Shown here: positions 37,016 through 45,782 of the stretch, one piece after another
Position numbering within the stretch: position 1 is the first letter of the stretch
Layout: each line of letters opens with the position of its first letter
NCBI RefSeq assembly: GCF_013410775.1
Contig: NZ_JACCFH010000001.1
Location: 2,356,001 to 2,420,000, forward strand
DNA length: 64,000 nucleotides
Reading direction: 5' to 3'
DNA from: Sphaerotilus montanus
GTDB taxonomy: Bacteria > Pseudomonadota > Gammaproteobacteria > Burkholderiales > Burkholderiaceae_C
Translations under genes and position numbers: made by a program
Notes under the pieces: generated by a model
Told to the model about the DNA's origin: nothing
Database searches by the model: none
Seen by the model: only the letters and a program-made list of their open reading frames with translations

Positions 37016-38296
37016 ATGTCATTCGCTTCCCTTGGCCTGAACCCGGCACTGGTCCGTGCCGTCCGCGACATCGGCTTCACCGAGCCGACGCCCATCCAGG
37101 CCCGGGCCATTCCCGCGGCCCTGTCGGGCGCTGATGTGCAGGGTGCTGCGCAGACCGGCTCGGGCAAGACGGTGGCGTACGCACTGCCGCTGCTGCAGGC
37201 GGACATGGCGACCCCCCGCGCCTGGCCGCGTGCGCCGCACGGGCTGGTGCTGGTGCCGACCCGCGAGCTGGCGATCCAGGTGGGCGAGGTGCTGCGCGAT
37301 CTGGCCCGGATGCTGCCGGACCCGCCGCGGGTGTCGGTGCTGTTCGGCGGCGTGTCGATCAATCCGCAGATGATGGGCCTGCGCGGCGGCACCGAACTCG
37401 TCGTCGCCACGCCCGGCCGGCTGCTCGATCTGGTGGACCACAACGCGCTGCGGCTGGACGCCATCCGCTTGCTGGTGCTGGACGAGGCCGACCGGCTGCT
37501 CGACCTGGGCTTCTCGGACGAGCTGAACCGCGTGCTGGCGCTGCTGCCAGCCAAGCGGCAGAACCTGTTCTTCTCGGCGACCTTTCCTGAAGCGGTGCAG
37601 GCGCTGGCCGACGGGCTGCTGCAGGCGCCGACGCGCATCGACATCAGCGCGTCCGTGGCCGAAGCGGGTGGCGACGAGGTGCACCCCGACATCGTCGAGC
37701 GCGCCATTGCGCTGGACGCCGGCCGGCGCACGGGCGTGCTGCGTTACCTCATCAAGGAAGGCGGCTGGGACCGCGTGCTGGTGTTCGTCGCGACCCGCTA
37801 CGCGACCGAGCTGCTCGCGCACAAGCTCGGCCGCGAGGGGCTGCACGCCGCGCCGCTGCACGGCGAACTCAGCCAGGGCACGCGCGCCGAGGTGCTGAAC
37901 GCCTTCCGCGCCGGCCAGGTGCAGGTGCTGGTGGTGACGGACCTGGCCGCGCGCGGCATCGACATTCCGCGCCTGCCGGCGGTGGTCAACTTCGACCTGC
38001 CGCGCTCGGCCGACGACTACACCCACCGCGTGGGCCGCACCGGCCGCGCGGGTGAGCCGGGCACGGCGGTCAGCTTCATCACGGCAGCGACCGAGTCCCA
38101 TTTCCGTCTGATCGAGAAGCGCCAGGGGCGGCGCATTCCGCGCGAGCAGATCCCCGGCTACGAGCAGGTCGAGACGGCCACGCCCGACCAGGCCGCCGGC
38201 GGCATCAAGGGCCACCGCATGAGCAAGAAGGACAAGCTGCGGGCGGCCGCCGCTGCAGCCGCCGCCGCCGGGGGCGGGCAGCAGGACGGCGAATAG
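37016..38296 (+). CDS. rhlE: DEAD-box RNA helicase (RhlE-like)
   Basis: A 426-residue ATP-dependent RNA helicase. Motifs in order: Q motif GFTEPTPIQ, I AAQTGSGKT, Ia PTRELAIQ, II VLDEADRLLDLGF, III FFSATF, IV VFVATR, V DLAARGIDIP, VI HRVGRTGRAG. A short basic tail (MSKKDKLRAAAAAA) with an Ala run follows, as in RhlE-type proteins. It probably acts in ribosome assembly or RNA turnover. It starts 30 bases after the BMP gene. Confidence 0.94.
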   Translation: MSFASLGLNPALVRAVRDIGFTEPTPIQARAIPAALSGADVQGAAQTGSGKTVAYALPLLQADMATPRAWPRAPHGLVLVPTRELAIQVGEVLRDLARMLPDPPRVSVLFGGVSINPQMMGLRGGTELVVATPGRLLDLVDHNALRLDAIRLLVLDEADRLLDLGFSDELNRVLALLPAKRQNLFFSATFPEAVQALADGLLQAPTRIDISASVAEAGGDEVHPDIVERAIALDAGRRTGVLRYLIKEGGWDRVLVFVATRYATELLAHKLGREGLHAAPLHGELSQGTRAEVLNAFRAGQVQVLVVTDLAARGIDIPRLPAVVNFDLPRSADDYTHRVGRTGRAGEPGTAVSFITAATESHFRLIEKRQGRRIPREQIPGYEQVETATPDQAAGGIKGHRMSKKDKLRAAAAAAAAAGGGQQDGE

Positions 38297-38428
38297 CACA
38301 CAGGACGACACGCAGAACGGCGGGCAAATGGTCCGTTTTCCGGGCACCACGGTGGGGCATTCCGGGCAGGATGGCATTTCCGACTGTCCGATCCAGAGCC
38401 CTATTCGAGCCGCTACCGCGGTCTGCCC

Positions 38429-40471
38429 ATGTCTTCTGTCGCTACCCCCACTGCGCTTGCACCTGCCAGGCTGCCTTCGCCTGAGCGGGCATCGGGCTTT
38501 TTTGCCCACCACGGTCTCTGGTCGCCCGGTGTGCGGCTGTTCCGGCGCCTGAACTTCGCGTCGAAGGCCCTGGTCATTTCCCTGGCGCTCGTCGTGCCGC
38601 TGCTGCTGCTGCTGGGGCTGCAAGTCTCCAACCAGTACCAGCAGTCGATGCAGGCCCACCTGTCCGCCACCCGGCAGCAGGTCGAGACCGCCCATGGACT
38701 CCTGGCCTGGTTCCAGGCGCAGGAACGGGCCGGCACGCTCACCCGTGCGCAGGCGCAGCAGTCGGCCCGGCAGGCGATCGCCGCGCTGCGCTACGACGGG
38801 GACAACTACTTCTGGATCAACGACCTGCAGATCCGCATGGTCATGCACCCGGTCCAGCCCCGGCTGGACGGACAGGATCTCGGCAATCTGCGCGATCCCG
38901 ATGGGGTGGCCATCTTTCGCGAGTTCGTCGAGACAGTCCGCCAGCATGGGGAAGGGGCTGTGCGGTACCGCTGGCCCAGGCCAGGCAGTGCAGACCCCGT
39001 GGACAAGCTGTCCTACGTGAAGGGATTCACCCCCTGGGGCTGGGTGATCGGCTCGGGCCTCTACGTCGATGACGTGGCGGCCGCGATGGTCCGGCAACTG
39101 CAACTGGATGGCGCGATCCTGGCGGGCACCCTGCTCGTGGCGGGATACCTCTTCGTCAGTTTCTACAAGGTCATCAATGGCGGGCTGCTCGAAACACGCC
39201 GCCACCTGCGGGCCATGACCGACGGTGACCTGACGACGACGCCGCACCCCTGGGGCAAGGACGAGCCGGCCCAGCTGATGCACGACCTGCGGGCGATGCA
39301 GGACGCCCTGCGCCACATGGTCCGGCGGGTGCGCCACTCCAGCCAGGAGATCGTGCACTCCACCGACGAGATCGCCACCGGCATGACCGATCTGTCCAGC
39401 CGCACGGAGCAGGCCGCCGTCAGCCTGGAGCAGTCGGCCGCGTCGATGGAGGAACTCACGGCAACCGTCAGCCACACGCTGACCAACACCGAAACCGCTG
39501 CCCAGGTGGCCCGGCAGAACGCCGAGATCGCCAGCGAGGGTGGTCGGGTGATGGAGGAGGTGGCCCTGACGATGGAGGAGATCCGCCTGGCTTCGGCGCG
39601 CATCGGCGAGATCATCAGCACGCTGGACGGCATCAGCCTCCAGACCAACCTGCTGGCGCTCAACGCCGCGGTCGAGGCGGCCCGTGCGGGCGAGCAGGGG
39701 CGGGGTTTCGCGGTGGTCGCTGGCGAGGTGCGCCTGCTGGCGCAGCGCAGCACGCAGGAAGCGCGCGAGATCCGCGGGCTGATCGCCAGCAGCGTCAGCC
39801 AGGTCGAGACCGGCACGGCGGTGGTCCGCAAGGCCGGGGCGGCGATCAGCGCCATCGTCGCGTCCTCGCGCCAGGTCAATGAACTCCTGGACGGCATTGC
39901 CGCCAGCGCCCGCGAACAGAACATCGGCATCACGCAGATCGGTCAGGCCGTCCACGAGCTGGACCGTGCCACGCAGCACAACGCGGCGCTGGTCGAGCAG
40001 ACTGCGGCCGCTTCGGCGGCCATGCACGATCAGGCGCAGGTGCTGTCCGAGGAGGTCTCGCAGTTCCGGTTGCCTGCCGGCATGGCGGCGATCCAGGAGG
40101 CGCCCGCCACGGCTGTCGGCGAATTCGATTTCTCCAGCGCCATCGAGGCCCACCGGCAATGGAAGGTGCGGCTGCGCTCCGCCATTGCCGAGCATGGCCA
40201 GCTGGATGCGCAGACCCTTTGCCGCGACGACCGCTGTCCGCTGGGGCAGTGGCTGCATGGGCCGGGCGGGGCCCGCTGGGGCCAGCGTCCGCTGTTTGTC
40301 GAACTGGTGGAGCGCCACGCCACGTTCCACCGCACGGCCGCTGACGTCGCGCAGACCATCAACCGCGGGCAATACGACGAGGCCAGGCGCCTGATCGGCG
40401 CCGGCTCTGCCTTCACGCAGGTATCGACCGAGGTGGCTTCGCTGCTGACCCGCGCCAAGCGGGAGCTTTGA
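38429..40471 (+). CDS. Methyl-accepting chemotaxis protein with Cache sensor and C-terminal CZB zinc domain
   Basis: A 680-residue chemoreceptor. The first membrane helix [17 protein letters not shown] is followed by a single-Cache sensor ([29 protein letters not shown]), a second helix, HAMP, and the signalling tip [20 protein letters not shown]. The C-terminus is a CZB domain: [26 protein letters not shown] and [13 protein letters not shown] supply the His/Cys zinc ligands. CZB domains sense hypochlorous acid or zinc in other bacteria. The Cache part probably binds small carboxylates; the ligand is not known. Confidence 0.95.
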   Translation: MSSVATPTALAPARLPSPERASGFFAHHGLWSPGVRLFRRLNFASKALVISLALVVPLLLLLGLQVSNQYQQSMQAHLSATRQQVETAHGLLAWFQAQERAGTLTRAQAQQSARQAIAALRYDGDNYFWINDLQIRMVMHPVQPRLDGQDLGNLRDPDGVAIFREFVETVRQHGEGAVRYRWPRPGSADPVDKLSYVKGFTPWGWVIGSGLYVDDVAAAMVRQLQLDGAILAGTLLVAGYLFVSFYKVINGGLLETRRHLRAMTDGDLTTTPHPWGKDEPAQLMHDLRAMQDALRHMVRRVRHSSQEIVHSTDEIATGMTDLSSRTEQAAVSLEQSAASMEELTATVSHTLTNTETAAQVARQNAEIASEGGRVMEEVALTMEEIRLASARIGEIISTLDGISLQTNLLALNAAVEAARAGEQGRGFAVVAGEVRLLAQRSTQEAREIRGLIASSVSQVETGTAVVRKAGAAISAIVASSRQVNELLDGIAASAREQNIGITQIGQAVHELDRATQHNAALVEQTAAASAAMHDQAQVLSEEVSQFRLPAGMAAIQEAPATAVGEFDFSSAIEAHRQWKVRLRSAIAEHGQLDAQTLCRDDRCPLGQWLHGPGGARWGQRPLFVELVERHATFHRTAADVAQTINRGQYDEARRLIGAGSAFTQVSTEVASLLTRAKREL

Positions 40472-40477
40472 AGCCGC

Positions 40478-41326
40478 TCAGCCGGTCTGTGCGCGCAGGC
40501 GCCGCGCGGCGTCTTCCGCCCGGGCATCGTCGATCTCGCGCACCACGCTGCCGACATCCACCGGCCCTTGCTTGTGGACAAAGCGCCCCGTCAGTGGCGT
40601 TTCGGTGCGCAGCAGGCCGCGCTCGTACAGCGCCCAGAGTTCGTGGCCGTAGTCGCTGCGCAGCAACTCCGGCGCGAAGCGGCCGAAGAAGTTGCGCAGG
40701 TTCTCCACGTCGCGCAGCAGCATGCGCTTGGCGTGGTTGTTGCCCGCGGCGTCCACCGCCTGCGGCAAGTCGATGATCACCGGTCCGTCCGCCCCGAGCA
40801 GGATGTTGAACTCCGACAGATCACCGTGCACGACGCCGGCACCGCACAGCATGCGCACCACCTCGGCGATCAGCGTGGCGTGGTGGCGGCGGGCATCGAC
40901 CGGGGTGAACTCGACGTCGTTGAGGCGCGGCGCGGCATCGCCGTGTTCGTCCGTCACCAGCTCCATCAGCAGCACGCCGTCCAGGAACAGGTAGGGCTGT
41001 GGCACGCGCACGCCCGCCGCGGCGAGCCGGTACAGCGCATCGACCTCGGCGCTCTGCCACGCGGCTTCCGTCGCCTCGCGGCCGAATTTGGTGCCCTTGG
41101 CCATGGCGCGCGCCTGGCGGGTGTTCTTGACCTTGCGGTTTTCGGTGTAGTCCACGGCCTGCCGGAAGCTGCGGTTCGTCGCTTCCTTGTAGACCTTGGC
41201 GCAGCGTGTGTCCTCGCCGCTGCGCACGACGTAGACCGTGGCTTCCTTGCCGCTCATCAACTGGCGCACGACCGTGTCGATGAGACCTTCCTCGATCAGC
41301 GATTGCAGTCTTTTGGGTGGTTTCAT
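40478..41326 (-). CDS. RIO-type serine protein kinase
   Basis: A 282-residue RIO kinase. Seen: SGKEATVYVVRSGEDTRCAKVYKE (glycine loop and Lys), the catalytic loop GVVHGDLSEFNILL and the metal motif VIIDLPQAV in place of DFG. This matches the bacterial RIO1-like family (PA4780 type) whose substrates are unknown. The ATG at 41326 gives the usual MKPPKRLQSL start. It is convergent with the chemoreceptor, seven bases apart. Confidence 0.9.
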   Translation of the reverse strand: MKPPKRLQSLIEEGLIDTVVRQLMSGKEATVYVVRSGEDTRCAKVYKEATNRSFRQAVDYTENRKVKNTRQARAMAKGTKFGREATEAAWQSAEVDALYRLAAAGVRVPQPYLFLDGVLLMELVTDEHGDAAPRLNDVEFTPVDARRHHATLIAEVVRMLCGAGVVHGDLSEFNILLGADGPVIIDLPQAVDAAGNNHAKRMLLRDVENLRNFFGRFAPELLRSDYGHELWALYERGLLRTETPLTGRFVHKQGPVDVGSVVREIDDARAEDAARRLRAQTG

Positions 41327-41435
41327 CGGGCGATTTTGCGCCAGCAGCGGGCCGATGGCTGATTTGCGTTCCGTCAATACGGTGCGGGGTATATGGCGCA
41401 TGATGCACGATCTGACGCAACCACCGGAGAACACC

Positions 41436-42236
41436 ATGCCTTCCTTCCTTTCGACCACGGTCGCTGCGTCCTCCGCCCGTCGCCAGCTGCTGGCGGCGCT
41501 GGTGCTGCTGCCCTTGGTGCACGCGCTGCCAGCGACGGCAGCGACGGTGCTGAAGGACAAGGCCCGCTCGGCGATGGTCGCGTTCGATGCGGTCTACATT
41601 CCTGCACTGTTCCTGACCGGCAGTGCCGGCAAGAGCGCCGACGGTCCGGCGAAGGCCGAGGCCGCGATGACGCGGCTGCTCACCGACTGGGCGTCCCGCC
41701 GCGCAGGGCTGGTGGCGGCAGTGCCCGGTGCCAAGGTCTGGACCGATGCCCTGGGCAAGGTCGGACGCCACCTGACCGAAGCCGGCCAGCAGGTTGCCAG
41801 TCGCCGCTGGGAAGAATCGCACGCGACGCTGGAACACGTGCGCGAGGCGATGTTCGAGGCCCGCCACGCGCTGGGCGTCGATTACGCGCTGGACCACTAC
41901 ACCGCCTACCACGGCGCGATGGAAGCCCTGGCGAACGCCACCACGGTGCAGCGCCCCGCGATGGAAGCGGACTACGCCAAGGCCCGTGCACTGTGGCGTG
42001 GCCTGGAACAGGTCACCATTGATCCGGCCGCCTACGGCCTGTCCGCGCCACGCCAGGCCCAGCTGGTGAAGGCGCTGGCCGACGAGACCGAGGCCCTGAG
42101 CCGGCTGTCATCGGCCCTGCGCGGCGCCAGCGATGCCGACCTGCTGAAGGCGGCCGCAGCGCTCAAGCCACCGTTCGTGCGGGCCTATGTGGCCTTCGGC
42201 TGGGCGCCGGGCGAATCGCCGGTCCTGCCGGGCTGA
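41436..42236 (+). CDS. Exported helical protein, unknown
   Basis: A 266-residue protein. Its N-terminus (RRQLLAALVLLPLVHALPAT AA) is a signal peptide, possibly Tat because of SARRQLL. The mature part is Ala-rich and strongly helical, with no cysteine and no haem motif. Segments such as HATLEHVREAMFEARHALGV and DHYTAYHGAMEALANATTV carry several His/Glu, recalling periplasmic four-helix bundles. I do not recognise the family. The GGAG ribosome site is good. It overlaps the convergent 42185-42592 gene by 52 bases. Confidence 0.8.
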   Translation: MPSFLSTTVAASSARRQLLAALVLLPLVHALPATAATVLKDKARSAMVAFDAVYIPALFLTGSAGKSADGPAKAEAAMTRLLTDWASRRAGLVAAVPGAKVWTDALGKVGRHLTEAGQQVASRRWEESHATLEHVREAMFEARHALGVDYALDHYTAYHGAMEALANATTVQRPAMEADYAKARALWRGLEQVTIDPAAYGLSAPRQAQLVKALADETEALSRLSSALRGASDADLLKAAAALKPPFVRAYVAFGWAPGESPVLPG

Positions 42237-42592
42237 GCGGGTTGCGCCCACAGCCGCCGCAGCACTTCGGCGGCCCAGTCGGTGAGCGACCGGCCGTCCC
42301 AGGGTTCGGCCAGCGTGTACTCGTCGCCGTCGATCACGGCGCTGTGCGTCAGCAGCGCGTGGCCGTCCACCGACAGCGTCACCCAGCCGCGCTCGCCAGC
42401 CTCCCAGCCGAGGTGAATGGCGCCATCGGGCTGCACCTCGATCTCGCCCGGGGGCCACGCCGGTTCGGTGGCCAGCAGCGCGAGCAGGCGCTCGGCTTCG
42501 GCTTCGGTGGCTGGAGTGGGGGGTGTCCACGGGCGGTCGGCGCCGAGGAGGCGGGCTTCATGGAGCGCGGTACGGAGTGTTTCAGAGGACAT
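42185..42592 (-). CDS. Small soluble protein, unknown
   Basis: A 135-residue acidic protein without signal or membrane segment. It reads as a compact alpha/beta domain (EIEVQPDGAIHLGWEAGERG, WVTLSVDGHALLTHSAVIDG) ending in a Pro/Gly-rich tail. The last 17 codons overlap the end of the convergent exported protein gene, so the stop may be downstream of the natural domain end. Function unknown. Confidence 0.6.
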   Translation of the reverse strand: MSSETLRTALHEARLLGADRPWTPPTPATEAEAERLLALLATEPAWPPGEIEVQPDGAIHLGWEAGERGWVTLSVDGHALLTHSAVIDGDEYTLAEPWDGRSLTDWAAEVLRRLWAQPAQPGRTGDSPGAQPKAT

Positions 42593-42666
42593 GGCAGCGT
42601 AGGATATCCCCTTGACCGGCGCATCGCCGGTTGATGAACCCCACCCTGTATCGATCGGAGATCACC

Positions 42667-42804
42667 ATGCCCAAAGGCCAGCGCAGCAGCAAGGAAGCCA
42701 AGAAACCGAAGAAGGACACCTCGCCGCCGAAGCCGATGTCGTCCGACCCGGTGCGTCCCACGGTCACGACGGTCGTGCCGGATCGCTCGAAGAAGAAGGC
42801 GTGA
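42667..42804 (+). CDS. Small basic conserved protein
   Basis: A 45-residue Lys/Pro-rich peptide starting MPKGQRSSKEAKKPKKD and ending DRSKKKA. A strong ribosome site (CGGAG, eight bases before ATG) supports translation. Similar short KEAKKPKK proteins occur widely in Burkholderiales; they have no known role and are probably disordered, perhaps nucleic-acid binding. Its 3' end overlaps the convergent transglycosylase gene by 41 bases. Confidence 0.65.
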   Translation: MPKGQRSSKEAKKPKKDTSPPKPMSSDPVRPTVTTVVPDRSKKKA

Positions 42805-44026
42805 CCGGCTCGGGTGCTGCCGGTGCGGCCGGTGGCGCCTCAGCCCGCAGCGCTTTCAGCAGCCGCTGACCCGCCCGCCCGCTGACCTCGTGGCCGAGGC
42901 GGGCCTGCTCGGCGCGCACCGCGGCCTTGCTGCGGTCGCCGAGCATGCCGTCCACCTCGCCGATGTCGTGGCCACGGGCGGACAGCAGCGTCTGCACCTC
43001 GCGGCGCTCGGCGCGGGACAGGCCGGCATCGTCGGTCGGCCAGGGCGTCGCGAACGGGCTGCCGCCGCGCAGCCGGTCCGACAGGTGCGCAATCGCCAGC
43101 CCGTAGCTCTCGGCGGCGTTGTAGCTGTAGAGCGCGTCGAAGTTGCGCGTCACCAGGAAGGCCGGCCCGGCCGCTCCCGCCGGGGTCATCAGCCCGGCGG
43201 CCTCCGTCCCGGCTGGCAAGGGGCTGCCATCCGCGAGCCGCAACCCGGCCGCCGCCCAGGTGCTCAGCGGCTGGCGGACCTTGCGCCCTTGTCCGGCGAC
43301 GGAAAACCCCGCCGGCAGCCGCACCTCCCAGCCCCACACCCGCCCGTCCTGCCAGCCCGCCTTGGCGAGGAAGTTGGCGGTCGAGCCCAGCGCGTCCGGC
43401 ACGCTGTCCATCAGGTCGCGCCGGCCATCCCCATCGAAATCCACCGCCAGCCGCTCGAAGGTGCTCGGCATGAACTGCGTGTGCCCGAAGGCGCCGGCCC
43501 ACGAGCCGACCAGCCGCTCCGGCGCGATGTGGCCCGCCTGCAGGATGCGCAGCGTGGCGAACAGCTCGCCGCGGAAATACGCCTGCCGCCGCCCGATGCA
43601 CGACAGCGTGCCCAGCGCCTGCACCAGCGGGTACTTGCCGAAGGTCTGCCCGAAATTGCTCTCCACGCCCCAGACCGCCACGACCGTGGCCGGATCGACG
43701 CGGTAACGCGCCTGCACCTGCGCGAGCACCTCGGCGTGCTGCGTCAGCAGGGCACGACCTTGTTCGACCCGTTCGTCGTCCACCAGCCCGGCGAGGTAGT
43801 CCCAGATCGGCGTCCGGAACTCGGGCTGGAAGTTCAGCTTGTCGATCACCGTCAGGTCGGCGGCGAGGCCCTCGACATGGCGGTCAAAGGTGTCGCCGCG
43901 CACGCCCGCGGCCTGCGCGGCGGGTTTCAGGTCGGCCAGGCAGCGGGAGAACTCGTCGGCCTGGGCCAAGGCGGTCGAACAGGTCAGCGCGAGGGCCGCG
44001 GCGGTGCAGCAGGTGGACAGGGTCAT
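42764..44026 (-). CDS. MltB-family lytic murein transglycosylase
   Basis: A 420-residue exported enzyme that cleaves peptidoglycan with formation of 1,6-anhydro-MurNAc. After the signal peptide (CTAAALALTCSTALAQA) it shows VVAVWGVESNFGQTFGKYPL with the catalytic Glu, LGTLSCIGRRQAYFRGEL, GSWAGAFGHTQFMPSTF and VDFDGDGRRDLMDSVPDALG. A C-terminal peptidoglycan-binding type 1 domain (LSRAERREVQTLLSARGHDI) follows, then a Pro/Ala tail. The start overlaps the stop of the Cys-rich gene. Confidence 0.93.
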   Translation of the reverse strand: MTLSTCCTAAALALTCSTALAQADEFSRCLADLKPAAQAAGVRGDTFDRHVEGLAADLTVIDKLNFQPEFRTPIWDYLAGLVDDERVEQGRALLTQHAEVLAQVQARYRVDPATVVAVWGVESNFGQTFGKYPLVQALGTLSCIGRRQAYFRGELFATLRILQAGHIAPERLVGSWAGAFGHTQFMPSTFERLAVDFDGDGRRDLMDSVPDALGSTANFLAKAGWQDGRVWGWEVRLPAGFSVAGQGRKVRQPLSTWAAAGLRLADGSPLPAGTEAAGLMTPAGAAGPAFLVTRNFDALYSYNAAESYGLAIAHLSDRLRGGSPFATPWPTDDAGLSRAERREVQTLLSARGHDIGEVDGMLGDRSKAAVRAEQARLGHEVSGRAGQRLLKALRAEAPPAAPAAPEPVTPSSSSDPARPS

Positions 44027-44379
44027 GGGGCGGGATCGTGGGCAGGGGCGGGGACGTCGTTGTCCAGTTCGATGTCGCAGTCGCAGCCGACACCGGCCGC
44101 GATCATCCGCCGCGCGCCGCGCTGCAGCAAGCCGGCCAGTGGTCGCCACCCGGCCGGCAGCACGTCGCGCCGACCGACCAGCACGCCGCAGAGGTAACGC
44201 GCCTGCGCGTCGTCCCATACCAGCGCGCGGCAGGCGCCACGGCGTCGCCCGCTCAGCAGCATCCCGATCGGGCAAGGCTCGCTCAGGCAGCACACGCCGC
44301 AGCCGTTGCACGGTGCGCCCCAGGCTGGCTTGGGCGGGGCCTCGGCGTGGATGGCGATGACGCGCGGAGCAGCGGCCAT
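44023..44379 (-). CDS. YkgJ-like cysteine-cluster protein
   Basis: A 118-residue protein with CNGCGVCC followed by CPIG, CRAL, CGVL and a C-terminal CDCDIE. The CxxCGxCC opening is that of the YkgJ/DUF-type zinc or iron-sulfur binding cluster proteins. It has no signal peptide. It overlaps the transglycosylase gene by four bases (ATGA), so the two are translated together, although no functional link is known. Confidence 0.75.
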   Translation of the reverse strand: MAAAPRVIAIHAEAPPKPAWGAPCNGCGVCCLSEPCPIGMLLSGRRRGACRALVWDDAQARYLCGVLVGRRDVLPAGWRPLAGLLQRGARRMIAAGVGCDCDIELDNDVPAPAHDPAP

Positions 44380-44389
44380 GGGGGTGGCC

Positions 44390-45769
44390 TCAGCGCTCGC
44401 GGAAGGATTCGTCCAGCGTGCGGATGATCGGGTAGAGGAAGTAGGAGATCACCCGCCGCTGCCCGGTGATGACCTCGCCGCTCATCGTCATGCCGGGCAG
44501 CAGGCGCGGCGGCTCCTTCAGGCCGTCCAGCCGCGTGTCCTCCAGGGTGATGCGGGCGAGGTAGTAGTAGTCGGTGCCGCCCAGCGGCGCCGGGCGGCTG
44601 AAGGCGTCGGCGCTGACGCTGCTGATGCGTCCGGTGGCGGTGCCGTGTTTCTGGAAGGGGTAGGCGTCGATCTTCAGGCGCGCGGTGTCACCGGCGCGGA
44701 TCTCGGCGATGTCCTCGGGGCGGATCTCGACCTCGGCCTCCAGCGTCTGCCCGATCGGGACCAGCGTCAGCAGTGGCTCGGATTCGCGCACCACGGCGCC
44801 GACCGCCACCTTGCCGATCTCCAGCACCACCGCGTCCTGCTGCGCCACCAGCGTGACCAGCGACGAGCGCAGCCGCGCCTTGTTGGCCTGCTCGGTGACC
44901 TCGTCGCGCTCCTGCACGGTGGTGGAGAGCTTCTCCATCGCTTCCTGGCGCCATGCCTTGCCGAAGGTGGTGCGCTCGGCCTCGACGGCGGCGATCTCGC
45001 GCAGGATCTCCTGCTCGCGGTTGATGGCCTGCGTGCGGTCGCGCTGGACTTCTAGCCGCTTGTCCTGGATCTCCAGCCGCTGCGCGCGCGAGACGAACTG
45101 GCTGTTCTCCAGGTCCGTCTGCATCTTCTCCAGTTCCTCCAGCGCGGCGACCCGCCGGGCGAGCGCGGCCTGGTCCTGGCGGTTGGTCTCCAGCGTGGCC
45201 TTCAGGCGGGCGATGCCTTCGTCGAACTGGCGCATCCGCGCGGCGAAGGTGGCCTGCCGCTCGGCCAGCAACTGCGACTGCAATGCGCGCTGGCCGATGT
45301 CGCCGTTGGTGCTGCGGGCGCCGGGGGTGGGGGTGTGCGTGCCGTCGACTTCCCGCTGCAGGCGCTGCGACTGCAGCGTCAGCGTCTCGCGGCGCGAGTC
45401 GAGCTGGCGGGCGTCCGCGCCGGCGAAGGTCTGGTCGAGTGTCGCCAGCACCTCGCCCTTGCGCACCACCTGCCCGACCCGCACGTGCAGGCTGCGCAGC
45501 ACACCGCCTTCGAGCGGGCGCACGGTGAGGTTGGCGACCGGCGCGACCAGCCGGCCGGTGCCGGTGACGAGGCGGTCGATCTGCGACACGCTGGCCCAGG
45601 TGATGGCCGTGGCGATGAGGGCCAGCAGCGCGTACAGGGTCCAGCGTCCGCTGGCGGGCGGCTCCTGCAATTCGATGGCGCGCGCTTCGGGCACGAAGTC
45701 GCGCAGGAGCTGGTCTACCTGGGCAGCGTTGGCGACGGGCTGGGCGGCGGCGGGTGGGTGGGTCGTCAT
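44390..45769 (-). CDS. Type I secretion membrane fusion protein (HlyD family)
   Basis: A 459-residue adaptor. A cytoplasmic N-terminal part is followed by one span (GRWTLYALLALIATAITWAS), a lipoyl half (VSQIDRLVTGTGRLVAPVAN), long coiled coils (about 120-300, Gln/Glu/Arg-rich) and a C-terminal barrel ending VISYFLYPIIRTLDESFRER. It pairs with the upstream ABC exporter (13 bases apart). No RTX-type substrate and no TolC-like channel are in the window. Confidence 0.93.
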   Translation of the reverse strand: MTTHPPAAAQPVANAAQVDQLLRDFVPEARAIELQEPPASGRWTLYALLALIATAITWASVSQIDRLVTGTGRLVAPVANLTVRPLEGGVLRSLHVRVGQVVRKGEVLATLDQTFAGADARQLDSRRETLTLQSQRLQREVDGTHTPTPGARSTNGDIGQRALQSQLLAERQATFAARMRQFDEGIARLKATLETNRQDQAALARRVAALEELEKMQTDLENSQFVSRAQRLEIQDKRLEVQRDRTQAINREQEILREIAAVEAERTTFGKAWRQEAMEKLSTTVQERDEVTEQANKARLRSSLVTLVAQQDAVVLEIGKVAVGAVVRESEPLLTLVPIGQTLEAEVEIRPEDIAEIRAGDTARLKIDAYPFQKHGTATGRISSVSADAFSRPAPLGGTDYYYLARITLEDTRLDGLKEPPRLLPGMTMSGEVITGQRRVISYFLYPIIRTLDESFRER

Positions 45770-45782
45770 CGTCGTGGTCCCG